Part shown: piece after piece, positions 8,839 through 16,496 of the stretch | Layout: each line of letters starts with the position of its first letter | How positions within the stretch are numbered: position 1 is the first letter of the stretch | Source of the DNA: Bacillus cereus group sp. RP43 | GTDB lineage: Bacteria > Bacillota > Bacilli > Bacillales > Bacillaceae_G | Direction of reading: 5' to 3' | Assembly (NCBI RefSeq): GCF_040459645.1 | Contig: NZ_JARVHQ010000001.1 | Span: 1,054,001 to 1,118,000 of the forward strand | Length of the DNA stretch: 64,000 nt | The notes under the pieces: generated by a model | What the model was told of the DNA's origin: nothing | What the model saw: only the letters and a program-made list of their open reading frames with translations | Database searches by the model: none | Made by a program: the position numbers and the translations under genes

Positions 8839-8853
8839 TGAAAATGATTATCA
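8839..8853 (+). promoter_or_regulatory. Fur box overlapping a putative promoter
   Basis: TGAAAATGATTATCA matches the 7-1-7 Fur consensus TGATAATNATTATCA at all but one position. A possible -10 hexamer TATGAT follows at 8861-8866, so Fur would overlap the -35 region. The first gene downstream is doxX (ATG 9028), after about 160 untranslated bases, suggesting iron-dependent repression. Confidence 0.5.
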
Positions 8854-9027
8854 CCTGTGGTATGATATGTTCAAGTTTTTACAGGTAATAAAAGTTACTA
8901 TATAAACGTTAGTATTTAATGTTTTTTATGTATGTCACAAATTATTCATAATTAACATTTTAAAAGTAAGTAACTAATGTTATCATATTATCTGTAACTG
9001 ATATAATTACAACTTTAGGAGGAAGAT

Positions 9028-9528
9028 ATGATTATTCAATTTTTAAGAGAAAACAAAGCAGTTTCTTTTGTGTTAGCGATAATTCGAGTGTATCTTGGTT
9101 ATACATGGGTAATGGCTGGAATCGGTAAACTACAAGGAAAAGGATTCGATGCAACGGGTTATTTACAAGGTGCAATTGAAAAATCTAAAGGAGCACAACC
9201 AGCTGTTCAATCTTGGTGGGCATCATTCTTACAAGACTTTGCAATTCCAAATGTAGATTTGTTTAATACACTTGTAACTTGGGGAGAAATTTTAGTCGGA
9301 ATTGGTTTAATTGTAGGCTGTTTAACGAAAACAGCAGTCTTTTTCGGCCTTGTAATGAACTTTTCCTATATGTTTAGTGGGTCAATTGGTGTGAACCCTG
9401 AGATGGTTATCTTATCCATGTTCGTTCTTGTTTCTGGTATGAATGCTGGGAAAATTGGAATTGATGGCTTCGTTATTCCAAAAGTACTAGGATCAAAAAC
9501 TCAAAAACGCCAAAAGCAAGCTGCTTAA
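9028..9528 (+). CDS. DoxX family membrane protein
   Basis: A protein of 166 residues with four predicted membrane helices. It has the DoxX pattern: an early R-Y-GYTWVMAGIGKLQGKGFD segment, a central WGEILVGIGLIVGCLTKTAVFFGL segment and a last helix with MFSGSIGVNPEMVIL. DoxX-like proteins are linked to redox and quinone or thiol stress, often as partners of other membrane oxidoreductases; no partner is adjacent here. The ribosome binding site is AGGAGGAAG. The upstream region carries a Fur-like box and a TAACATT/AATGTTA inverted repeat near 8950-8985. Confidence 0.85.
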   Translation: MIIQFLRENKAVSFVLAIIRVYLGYTWVMAGIGKLQGKGFDATGYLQGAIEKSKGAQPAVQSWWASFLQDFAIPNVDLFNTLVTWGEILVGIGLIVGCLTKTAVFFGLVMNFSYMFSGSIGVNPEMVILSMFVLVSGMNAGKIGIDGFVIPKVLGSKTQKRQKQAA

Positions 9529-9535
9529 TATATGA

Positions 9536-9566
9536 AAACGGGTATCTCAAAAAGAGATACCCGTTT
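9536..9566. terminator. Bidirectional terminator between doxX and the hydrolase
   Basis: AAACGGGTATCTC pairs perfectly with GAGATACCCGTTT (13 bp, 5-base loop). It serves both convergent genes. Confidence 0.88.
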
Positions 9567-10449
9567 ATTTTTCAGCACTTATAGGATTTTTCTCGAAGAA
9601 ATCTTTTACATACCCTACAAATTCTTGTGGCTCTTGACGAAATGGAGCATGATAACCTTTTTCAATAATATGGAAAGTGCTATTTTTTAAGAATTGATGA
9701 TAAGTTTCTCCTTCTTTCCAAGAAACGCTATTATCATTTCTTCCCCATATAATTAAAGTTGGTTGCTTGATTTCATTTGCATTGATTTGAAGACGTCTAG
9801 GCCATAATTTCATTTTATTATAATGCTCTTCATCATTACGCTTGAATTTAACTTTGCTCTCATCATAATCTGCAATAGAAGAAACGGCACTTAAATCAGT
9901 CGACAACTTTGGTTTTGGTGAACCTTGTTTATTAACGAACGTATGAGGGCCGCCTGTAGCATCAGTTAAAATAAGGTGGGTAACCGCTTCAGGGTATAAA
10001 TATGTTAAATTAAGAGAAATTTCTCCGCCCATCGAATGTCCCAGTATTGCAAATGAGTCATACCCTAGTTTTTTCATTAACTTATAATACAAATTTGCAT
10101 GAGTTGGGAAAGAATAATAAAAATCCATCGGCTTAGAGGAACGTCCGAATCCTAAAGCATCAACAGAAATGATCGTATGATTTTTTGCTAAATCTGAGTA
10201 AATCTTTTGAAAACCATCGGATGATCCTCCAAATCCATGGATCATAAGTAAAGGTGGTTTTTCATCACCAATCTTTTTAAAGTAAATCGTTTGACCATCT
10301 ATCTCTACCATTTTTTCCTCGGTAGCTAGTTTCGCTGTAATTGTATTTTTAACTTGTTTTACTTGTTCTACTGGCTTTTCTGCTGCACTACATCCTACTA
10401 ATAGTGTAAGAGTAAGACAACCTACCATAAAATAGCTAAATCGCTTCAA
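9565..10449 (-). CDS. Alpha/beta hydrolase lipoprotein
   Basis: A 294-residue surface lipoprotein: the signal peptide ends in the lipobox LVGC (Cys20), so it is anchored outside the membrane. The hydrolase fold follows with the oxyanion strand HGFGG, nucleophile elbow GHSMGGE, an acid residue in IIWGRNDN and the late histidine in EKGYHAPFRQEP. The substrate cannot be predicted; it may be an esterase or lactonase. The ATG has the ribosome binding site AAAGGAGACACC. It is separated from the acetyltransferase gene by only 15 bases, so the two could be co-transcribed. Confidence 0.85.
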   Translation of the reverse strand: MKRFSYFMVGCLTLTLLVGCSAAEKPVEQVKQVKNTITAKLATEEKMVEIDGQTIYFKKIGDEKPPLLMIHGFGGSSDGFQKIYSDLAKNHTIISVDALGFGRSSKPMDFYYSFPTHANLYYKLMKKLGYDSFAILGHSMGGEISLNLTYLYPEAVTHLILTDATGGPHTFVNKQGSPKPKLSTDLSAVSSIADYDESKVKFKRNDEEHYNKMKLWPRRLQINANEIKQPTLIIWGRNDNSVSWKEGETYHQFLKNSTFHIIEKGYHAPFRQEPQEFVGYVKDFFEKNPISAEK

Positions 10450-10464
10450 TTAGGTGTCTCCTTT

Positions 10465-11304
10465 CTAACATAACGCTGCATCTATCATAGCAAATAGCAT
10501 ATTACGATTTCCAGGAAGTTGATTACCATTCTTTATCATAAGAGGTGATAGGAGCGTTTCCTGGAAATTTGCTGTTTGAAGAAATTGGCGGAAAATGAAT
10601 TGTGAATGGGGAACATCAATGCGTATCGTCCCATTCCAGGATTTACAAATCATTTCTAATAACTGAATAGCGTCTTTTTCTTTTTTTGAAATAAGCGGAG
10701 TGATACATAGTACATCTCCTTTTTGTATGCATAAAGCAAAAGCATCTATTTGATTATTCCGCTCTACTTTAAAGGAGTAAGTTGCTCTCGATAGTAGTGA
10801 TAAATAAAGCTTAGAACGATGTGCACCAGTCGCAGTTTGATCAAGAGAAATTAGAGATTGAACATCCGTCTGCTGAATTTGTTTTATGGGAACAAAATTT
10901 GTATTTTTGTAAGCCACTTGTTTTTCGAAACGATGAATGGTTGTTATTGATTGAAATCCATAAGATTCATATAAGGATTCGCCAGCTTTTGTTGCAATGA
11001 GCGTAATAGGGAGCGATGGATGAGTTACTTTTAAGCTATTGTTTAACAAAATACGGCCAATTCCTTTTCTTTGAAAATCAGGATGCACGATTAACATACC
11101 GATAGAAGAAAATCCAGGGGCAAATGAAAAGACCCCGCCCGCTGCAATAAGTTTATTCTCATATACATAGCCAAAAACTGTGCCAATGGAAAGGTACAGA
11201 TGGAATTGCTCTTTCATAAAACTCGCATGCTGTAACCACCCAACTGATTCACAAAGAGAGAGTAAGGCTGGAATGAAAGATTCGTCTAGTTTTACTGTTT
11301 TCAT
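10465..11304 (-). CDS. GNAT family N-acetyltransferase with C-terminal extension
   Basis: A 279-residue protein when started at ATG 11304, where GGTG precedes the start at suitable distance; the frame is open up to 11445 but the extra N-terminus is hydrophobic-basic and unlike the family. The acetyl-CoA motif is visible as VHPDFQRKGIGRILLNN, followed by ATKAGESLYESYGF. The C-terminal half resembles the second domain of YitH/YitI-like two-domain GNAT proteins. The acceptor substrate is unknown. Confidence 0.78.
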   Translation of the reverse strand: MKTVKLDESFIPALLSLCESVGWLQHASFMKEQFHLYLSIGTVFGYVYENKLIAAGGVFSFAPGFSSIGMLIVHPDFQRKGIGRILLNNSLKVTHPSLPITLIATKAGESLYESYGFQSITTIHRFEKQVAYKNTNFVPIKQIQQTDVQSLISLDQTATGAHRSKLYLSLLSRATYSFKVERNNQIDAFALCIQKGDVLCITPLISKKEKDAIQLLEMICKSWNGTIRIDVPHSQFIFRQFLQTANFQETLLSPLMIKNGNQLPGNRNMLFAMIDAALC

Positions 11305-11468
11305 AAAGTTCACCATATTTCTATTTAAATTAGAAAAAATAAGAATAATATTACGAAATGTAAAATAATAGGTTCGTATTAAAAGAAATCCAACATGTTT
11401 ATATTTATCTTTGTAAAGGGGAGTATGTTTGATATGAAAAGACAAACTTATACAAATTATAACTGAAA

Positions 11469-11517
11469 TTTACATAAGTTAACAAAAAATTTACATATAA
11501 CTCATTTTCTCTTAACA
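11469..11517 (+). promoter_or_regulatory. PhoP box array upstream of the alkaline phosphatase gene
   Basis: Four TT(A/T)ACA hexamers lie at 11469, 11479, 11490 and 11512. Spacing is 10, 11 and 22 bases, so all are on one face of the helix with one degenerate site at 11501. This is the direct-repeat arrangement bound by PhoP~P in Bacillus, just upstream of a probable -10 region and ATG 11574. It predicts induction under phosphate starvation. Confidence 0.8.
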
Positions 11518-11573
11518 GTCTTCTATTAAATTTGATAGTGGGAAATGAATAACCTAATTAGGGGGACAAGACA

Positions 11574-12959
11574 GTGAAAAAGTTTGTAAAAAAAGCATGG
11601 CCATTTGCAGTTGTGGCGTCGTTAGCAGTTACTTCGGTAGCAACATGGAATTTTACGCGTTCTAGTGAGGTTAATGCAGATGAGAACGGAAACAATGCAA
11701 AAATTAAAAATGTTATTGTATTAATTGGGGATGGTATGGGGCCTTCATATATGACAGCTCATCGTTATATGAAAGATAATCCAAAAACATTTGAGATGGA
11801 ATCTACAGAATTTGATAAGCATCTTGTAGGAACACAAAAAACATATCCAGAAGATGAGCATGAAAATATTACAGACTCTGCATCGGCAGCTACTGCGATG
11901 TCAGCAGGTATAAAAACATATAATGCAGCTATTGCAGTAGATAATGATAAAGCTGAAGTGAAAACAGTGCTTGAGCAAGCGAAAGAAAAAGGGAAGTCAA
12001 CGGGACTCGTTGCAACTTCTGAAATTACGCATGCAACACCAGCTGCATTCGGTGCGCATGATATTAGTCGTAAAAATATGGACGCAATTGCAAATGATTA
12101 CTTTGATGAGAAAATTAAAGGTAAGCATAAAATAGATGTTATGCTTGGCGGTGGTGTAAATAACTTTGTTAGAAAAGACCGCAATCTTACAGAAGAATTT
12201 AAGAAGTCTGGTTATAGTTATGTAACAGATCGTAATCAATTATTAAATGATAAAAGTGATCAAGTTCTTGGTTTATTTGCACCAGGTGGTTTAGACAAAA
12301 TGATTGACCGTACTGATAAAACACCTTCATTAGAAGAGATGACAAATGCAGCAATTGAGCGCTTGAACAAAAATAAAAATGGTTTCTTCTTAATGGTCGA
12401 AGGTAGTCAAATTGATTGGGCTGGACATGATAATGATATTGTCGGTGCAATGAGTGAAATGGAAGACTTCGAAAAAGCGTTTAAAGCAGCAATTGAGTTT
12501 GCGAAAAAAGATAAGAACACATTAGTCGTTGCAACTGCAGACCATGCTACTGGCGGATTATCTTTAGGTGCGAATGGTGAGTATAACTTTAAAGTAGATC
12601 CGATTAAAGCTGCGAAACGTACGCCAGACTTTATGGCAAATGAGATTGTAAAAGGTGCAAATGTAGAAGAAACATTGAAAAAGTATATTGATCTACAATT
12701 AACACCAGAAGAAATTAAAGCTGTAAATGATATAGCTCCATCAAAAGATGTAACAAAGATTGATAATGCAATTGAAGATATCTTCAATAAGCGTTCGGTT
12801 ACAGGTTGGACAACGGGTGGACATACAGGTGAAGATGTGAACGTATATGCATTCGGACCAGGTAAATACTTATTCTCTGGCGTTCAAGAGAATACAAATA
12901 TAGCTAAACGTGTCTTTGACATTGTTGGCGGTGGCGACCCGAATAAAGGAAGACGCTAA
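11574..12959 (+). CDS. phoA: Secreted alkaline phosphatase (PhoA family)
   Basis: An exported metalloenzyme of 461 residues that hydrolyses phosphomonoesters to release phosphate. An N-terminal hydrophobic signal covers residues 1-36. Metal and catalytic motifs are clear: VLIGDGMGPSYM (first Zn/Mg aspartate), TDSASAATAMSAG (nucleophile serine), MVEGSQIDWAGHDND (metal ligands D and H), ATADHATGG (D-H ligands) and TTGGHTGEDV (last histidine). Length matches B. subtilis PhoA/PhoB. The GTG or ATG start region has AGGGGGAC. A PhoP box array lies upstream. The symbol reflects family, not proven orthology. Confidence 0.92.
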   Translation: MKKFVKKAWPFAVVASLAVTSVATWNFTRSSEVNADENGNNAKIKNVIVLIGDGMGPSYMTAHRYMKDNPKTFEMESTEFDKHLVGTQKTYPEDEHENITDSASAATAMSAGIKTYNAAIAVDNDKAEVKTVLEQAKEKGKSTGLVATSEITHATPAAFGAHDISRKNMDAIANDYFDEKIKGKHKIDVMLGGGVNNFVRKDRNLTEEFKKSGYSYVTDRNQLLNDKSDQVLGLFAPGGLDKMIDRTDKTPSLEEMTNAAIERLNKNKNGFFLMVEGSQIDWAGHDNDIVGAMSEMEDFEKAFKAAIEFAKKDKNTLVVATADHATGGLSLGANGEYNFKVDPIKAAKRTPDFMANEIVKGANVEETLKKYIDLQLTPEEIKAVNDIAPSKDVTKIDNAIEDIFNKRSVTGWTTGGHTGEDVNVYAFGPGKYLFSGVQENTNIAKRVFDIVGGGDPNKGRR

Positions 12960-12967
12960 TTATAAAT

Positions 12968-13000
12968 GAAAGTGAGGCGAAATGCCTCACTTTTCTTTTT
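12968..13000 (+). terminator. Terminator of the phosphatase gene
   Basis: AAAGTGAGGC pairs with GCCTCACTTT around a 5-base loop and is followed by TTCTTTTT. Confidence 0.85.
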
Positions 13001-13013
13001 AGGAGATGGAAAG

Positions 13014-13478
13014 ATGAGAATTTTTTTAGGGAAATTAAGATTCCTTCTAGTATTTGTATTATTGCTAGTTGGATGTCAATCTCAAGAGAATAATATAGAA
13101 CAAAAATCTGCTGAAAAAACTGAGGGAAAGGTACATATAACGAAAGAAGAAGAGAAATCCATTCAAGATGTTATTGAGGCATTTATACGGACGACGAATG
13201 AAAAAAATCTTGCTGAACATATGGAATTATTTTCAAAGAAGATGCCTAGTGCTGAAGACTTAAAAACACAAAAGGAAGCGGCATTTCAAAAGGGAAATAA
13301 GAAAATAGAATTAGAACATATGAATATGAAAGCTCTTAAAGGTGGGCTTGTTATTGTTGAAACGGAGGAAAAAGAAGTAGATGGAGGGGTTACTCTTCAA
13401 AAAAAAATGCGGTATGCACTTGGAAAAGAAGACGAAGGGTGGAAGATTGAAGAGGTTCGTACGATAGAGAAGAAATAA
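13014..13478 (+). CDS. Small lipoprotein of unknown function
   Basis: A protein of 154 residues when started at ATG 13014, which follows AGGAGATGG; a frame open from 12966 would run through the upstream terminator. The signal peptide ends with the lipobox LLVGC at about residue 21. The mature part is charged, with IQDVIEAFIRTTNEKNLAEHMELFS followed by a beta-rich half (VETEEKEVDG, LQKKMRYALGKEDEGWKIEEVR). This resembles SnoaL/NTF2-like folds (DUF4878-type), but no catalytic residues can be assigned. Confidence 0.7.
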   Translation: MRIFLGKLRFLLVFVLLLVGCQSQENNIEQKSAEKTEGKVHITKEEEKSIQDVIEAFIRTTNEKNLAEHMELFSKKMPSAEDLKTQKEAAFQKGNKKIELEHMNMKALKGGLVIVETEEKEVDGGVTLQKKMRYALGKEDEGWKIEEVRTIEKK

Positions 13479-13506
13479 AAAGGTTCTCATAGGAGAGAAC
13501 CTTTTT
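13477..13506. terminator. Bidirectional terminator
   Basis: AAAAAGGTTCTC pairs with GAGAACCTTTTT. It lies between the convergent lipoprotein and alarmone synthetase genes and overlaps both gene ends. Confidence 0.87.
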
Positions 13507-14155
13507 ATAGTGGTAATAAAATTTGATTTGAACATGCTTCAATGTCATCAATATCTTGACGGATTGTTGCCATCTTATTATCGAGGTCTTCAGCTTTCAT
13601 AGCAGCATCATGTAGTTCATCTTTCAAATAGTCAGGTATATTTCCTTCATATTTGTAGTAAAGTTTATGTTCTAAACTTGCCCAAAAGTCCATGGCAAGT
13701 GTACGTAATTGAATTTCTGCAAAGACATCTTTCGTACCAGAATTTAGTGACAATGGATATTTAATAATCATATGCAAACTTTTATAGCCATTTCCTTTTG
13801 GATTAGCAATATAATCTTTTACTTCTACAATTTCCATGTCTCCACGATTTTCAATAACTTCTTTTAAATGATAAATATCTTCTACAAAGCAACATGTAAT
13901 ACGGATGCCAATAATATCTTGTAATTGTGTTTGAGCATTTTCAACTGTTGGTGATAAGTTTTTACGCTCAAGCTTCCTAATGATACTTTCGGGTTGTTTA
14001 AGTCTTGTTTTTATATGTTCAAACGGGTTGTAGTCTTCTAAAAATTGAGCTTCCCGGTTCATAATTTCAAATTTAGTTTTTAACTCTTCTAAAGCGAATG
14101 TATAAGGTAATACAAAAGCTTTCCAGTAGTTAACTGTTGATTGGTTATATTCCAT
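13505..14155 (-). CDS. Small alarmone synthetase, (p)ppGpp synthase of YwaC/RelP type
   Basis: A protein of 216 residues that transfers pyrophosphate from ATP to GDP or GTP. It is a stand-alone RelA/SpoT synthetase domain with no HD hydrolase, TGS or ACT part. Visible motifs are the ATP site KTRLKQPESIIRKLERK, DIIGIRITCCF, KDYIANPKGNGYKSLH and the catalytic FAEIQLRTLAMDFWASLEHK with the Glu-x-Gln pair. The overall match is closer to B. subtilis YwaC (SasA) than YjbM in remembered sequence. The ATG at 14155 is chosen because AAAGGTG sits upstream; a GTG four codons earlier has no binding site. Confidence 0.88.
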   Translation of the reverse strand: MEYNQSTVNYWKAFVLPYTFALEELKTKFEIMNREAQFLEDYNPFEHIKTRLKQPESIIRKLERKNLSPTVENAQTQLQDIIGIRITCCFVEDIYHLKEVIENRGDMEIVEVKDYIANPKGNGYKSLHMIIKYPLSLNSGTKDVFAEIQLRTLAMDFWASLEHKLYYKYEGNIPDYLKDELHDAAMKAEDLDNKMATIRQDIDDIEACSNQILLPL

Positions 14156-14195
14156 TTCTATACACACCTTTTCTTATTTACAAGTGAAGTTGTTA

Positions 14196-14267
14196 TTATA
14201 CTAAACACCAAATCATGTAGGCGCAAGCAGCAAATGATGAAATCATAAAGCGATATTTAGTTTTCAT
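14196..14267 (-). CDS. Possible 23-residue hydrophobic peptide
   Basis: The peptide MKTKYRFMISSFAACAYMIW plus CLV is preceded by a perfect AAAGGAG at 7 bases from the ATG. It has basic residues followed by a hydrophobic stretch, like a very short membrane peptide. It lies 40 bases upstream of, and in the same direction as, the alarmone synthetase gene, so it could be a leader peptide or an independent membrane peptide. There is no homology evidence. Confidence 0.4.
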   Translation of the reverse strand: MKTKYRFMISSFAACAYMIWCLV

Positions 14268-14459
14268 ATTTTCAACTCCTTTCAAATGAAATTATATATG
14301 AATAAACGTCATTGTTAGTAATTTCACTATGTACAATTCTTATAGTAATAGATTCATGTGAAATTCGTATGAACTAATTGTTTCAGCTTTTTGTCTTTTT
14401 GCTAATGGCTTTTGGTTTTGTTTGTTATAATTACCTTAAATTGTAATAAAGGAGAGGGT

Positions 14460-15953
14460 ATGATGAATCCAAAAGATAAAGAAAGAAAAGAGCAAGTGGC
14501 TCATATTATTGAAATTCCAGATGAATATAGGCTTGTTGTAGATGATCAAGAAGGAGTGGATGATCCGCTTCATGTACTATGGTGGGAGCATAAAGAGGAT
14601 GAGGAGAAAACGATAGAGGTTTTGTTAAATAGACATACAGGGGAGTTAATTGAATTAAAGATAGAAGATGATGGGTATTTTTCAATTAATAATGAAACGC
14701 TGGATAATAACAAGGCGAAAAAAATTGCAAATGCATTTATAAAAGAATATACAAAAGAAGGATTAGAGTTTTATACATATGTAACTGTTAAGGACGACTG
14801 GCGTGGTTGGAAAGAAATAAATTATATGCAGGAAGTGAATGGATATCCATTGCCGGATACAGGATGTGTTGTGCGAGTTCATTCTTCAGGTAATGTTGTG
14901 AATTTCCGTTATAACGGAGGGGAAAATATACAGAAAAAACCGTTATGGCCAATTGAAATTGTTGATGAGAGCACAGTTTTAGATAACCTCAAGGCTAGAC
15001 AAGATATAAGACTTGTATTTGCGGATTTAACGTACTCCTCATGTGAATATAAAAGTGGAGAAGAAGTAAAAGGGTACCATCTTGTGTATGAGCCAGAACC
15101 TAGTCATGCGTTTATTGATGCAAGTACAGGTAAAGATTTGTTTGAACCAGGACACTATAAATTAGCTCCTACAGTACCTGTTGAAAAAACGGTAAAAAGT
15201 ACCCGAAAAAAAGATGTCTTCGATTTATTAGATTGGGACGTAGAAAAGTTTATAAAAGTAGATGAAAAAGAAGATGAGTATGAAGTCCGAATGAAATTTG
15301 TATTGAAAGAAGAAGCGCAAAAAGAAATAGAAGAGAAGGATCCATATTCAATGGATGAGTTCTATAAAAAGCATTTTCCTATGTTACAGCATGATAAATT
15401 CGTTGTAATTACTGTAGATAAAAAAACAAATCAATTGATCGCCTGTTTAATGTGGACGAATGAGAAAGACAGGAAATCAATATTATCAAGAGAGCAATGT
15501 TTAGAAAAAGCACTTCAATTTTTAGAAGAAATTATTCCAAATGCAACAAAGTATGTTCAGCTTTGGGATGATTATGAAGTGGAAGAGGGAATAGAGAGAT
15601 TTTCCTTTTCGATACATGTAAATGACATTTGTGTAGCGGGAAAATATATCATGATCAACATCAATACAGAAAATGGTGCTGTGATGCACTACTCAGGAGA
15701 ATCTAGCAACTTTATAAAAGAATTGCTCACATATGAAACAACACCAAAAGTAACAAAAGAAAAAGCGTTAGAAATATACAAAGAAGCCATCCGAGTTAAA
15801 TTAGAATGGTATATAGATAATGATGCAGAGGAAACGGTATATCAATTACTGTATAAACAAACGACGGATGAAAATTATAAAGAGCCTTTCGAGTGTAGTC
15901 GAGAAATTCGTTATATTGATGCCCACACTGGGGAAAAGATTTGGAGTAAATAA
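14460..15953 (+). CDS. YcdB/YcdC repeat-containing protein
   Basis: A 497-residue protein started at ATG 14460 (ATG-ATG pair) after AAAGGAGAGGG. It contains two related blocks with alternating strands and helices: NKAKKIANAFIKEYTKEGLEF then NYMQEVNGYPLPDTGCVVRV, and later REQCLEKALQFLEEIIPNATKY. These are reminiscent of PepSY/YcdB-YcdC domains found in Bacillus. There is no signal peptide, so it is likely cytosolic, unlike some secreted relatives. The segment AFIDASTGKDLFEPG and the terminal IDAHTGEKIW are the typical ends of such repeats. Molecular function is unknown. Confidence 0.72.
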   Translation: MMNPKDKERKEQVAHIIEIPDEYRLVVDDQEGVDDPLHVLWWEHKEDEEKTIEVLLNRHTGELIELKIEDDGYFSINNETLDNNKAKKIANAFIKEYTKEGLEFYTYVTVKDDWRGWKEINYMQEVNGYPLPDTGCVVRVHSSGNVVNFRYNGGENIQKKPLWPIEIVDESTVLDNLKARQDIRLVFADLTYSSCEYKSGEEVKGYHLVYEPEPSHAFIDASTGKDLFEPGHYKLAPTVPVEKTVKSTRKKDVFDLLDWDVEKFIKVDEKEDEYEVRMKFVLKEEAQKEIEEKDPYSMDEFYKKHFPMLQHDKFVVITVDKKTNQLIACLMWTNEKDRKSILSREQCLEKALQFLEEIIPNATKYVQLWDDYEVEEGIERFSFSIHVNDICVAGKYIMININTENGAVMHYSGESSNFIKELLTYETTPKVTKEKALEIYKEAIRVKLEWYIDNDAEETVYQLLYKQTTDENYKEPFECSREIRYIDAHTGEKIWSK

Positions 15954-15968
15954 GTCTTTAAATAGGGG

Positions 15969-15997
15969 AAAAGGTCTTCGAGAGAAGACCTTTTGTA
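15969..15997. terminator. Bidirectional terminator
   Basis: AAAAGGTCTTC and GAAGACCTTTT form an 11-bp perfect stem with a GAGA tetraloop, between the YcdB-like gene and the convergent 76-residue gene. Confidence 0.87.
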
Positions 15998-16007
15998 GAA
16001 AGAACGA

Positions 16008-16238
16008 TTATTCTTCGCATGTATCAATTTTGTATAACCACTTCTGTACACTGGCAGGTGGTCCTTCTGTTCCCCACTTTGTTGTACACATGCCGCAAGA
16101 ACAGTGAACTTTTCCTTTTGCAAAAATACCGACAATTTCAGGAGTATATCCCCATGCGTGTTTTGCAATATTCATCTTTCGGCGCATTGTACGCTGACGT
16201 TGGTGTCTTGTATAAGCACGTGTTCTTTCAAATTTCAT
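16008..16238 (-). CDS. Small basic CxC-x2-C protein, unknown function
   Basis: A 76-residue protein. The first 30 residues are strongly basic (MKFERTRAYTRHQRQRTMRR). Then come GKVHCSCGMCTTKWG, a CxC-x2-C cluster that could bind zinc, and a final cysteine in KIDTCEE. The composition suggests an RNA- or ribosome-associated zinc protein, but no family can be named with confidence. Translation starts at ATG 16238 after AAGGAGGG. That binding site can be locked in a 9-bp stem by the leader described at 16250-16351, so expression is probably controlled at the translational level. Confidence 0.7.
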   Translation of the reverse strand: MKFERTRAYTRHQRQRTMRRKMNIAKHAWGYTPEIVGIFAKGKVHCSCGMCTTKWGTEGPPASVQKWLYKIDTCEE

Positions 16239-16249
16239 ATTTGTAATCC

Positions 16250-16351
16250 CTCCTTGTAGTACAAGCAGCTTGCAAGAGCGTACAAGGAGTTCATCTCTTA
16301 CAAGCTACTCTGGTACAAGAAGGTAATAAAATGTTTCACATTTTACCCTCC
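16250..16351 (-). promoter_or_regulatory. Putative translational attenuator with mutually exclusive stems
   Basis: Reading the minus strand, segment A AGCTTGTAAGAG (16295-16306) pairs with segment C CTCTTGCAAGCT (16267-16278), 12 bp with one G-U. Segment B CTCCTTGTA (16281-16289) pairs with segment D TACAAGGAG (16250-16258), 9 bp perfect. D is the ribosome binding site of the 76-residue gene. B lies in the loop of A:C and C lies in the loop of B:D, so the two folds exclude each other. Segment A contains the stop codon of a leader ORF. An additional stem (16319-16350) covers the leader's own ribosome binding site. Confidence 0.65.
16298..16339 (-). CDS. Putative 13-residue leader peptide
   Basis: GTG (16337-16339) begins MKHFITFLYQSSL and ends at TAA 16298-16300. 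A strong AGGAGGG lies 6 bases upstream. The last codons and stop fall inside stem segment A of the attenuator, the position expected for a ribosome that controls refolding. An overlapping ATG-TGA start-stop pair two bases earlier could also be used. Confidence 0.5.
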   Translation of the reverse strand: MKHFITFLYQSSL

Positions 16352-16496
16352 TATCTTTTGTTTAAGTATACGTAACGAAGCTTTGTGCGACAAATATCAT
16401 GCTTAAAAACATGTTGGAATGATATCGTACAGACACAAACAACCTCATGCCCACATACACATAGTAAAGACCACTATTTTGGCGGAGGTGAAAGGT

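Noticed and set aside
16261..16320. CRISPR-like repeated CTTGTA units in the leader of the CxC gene
   Set aside because: The units are short and explained by complementary stem segments; spacing and sequence do not fit a CRISPR array.
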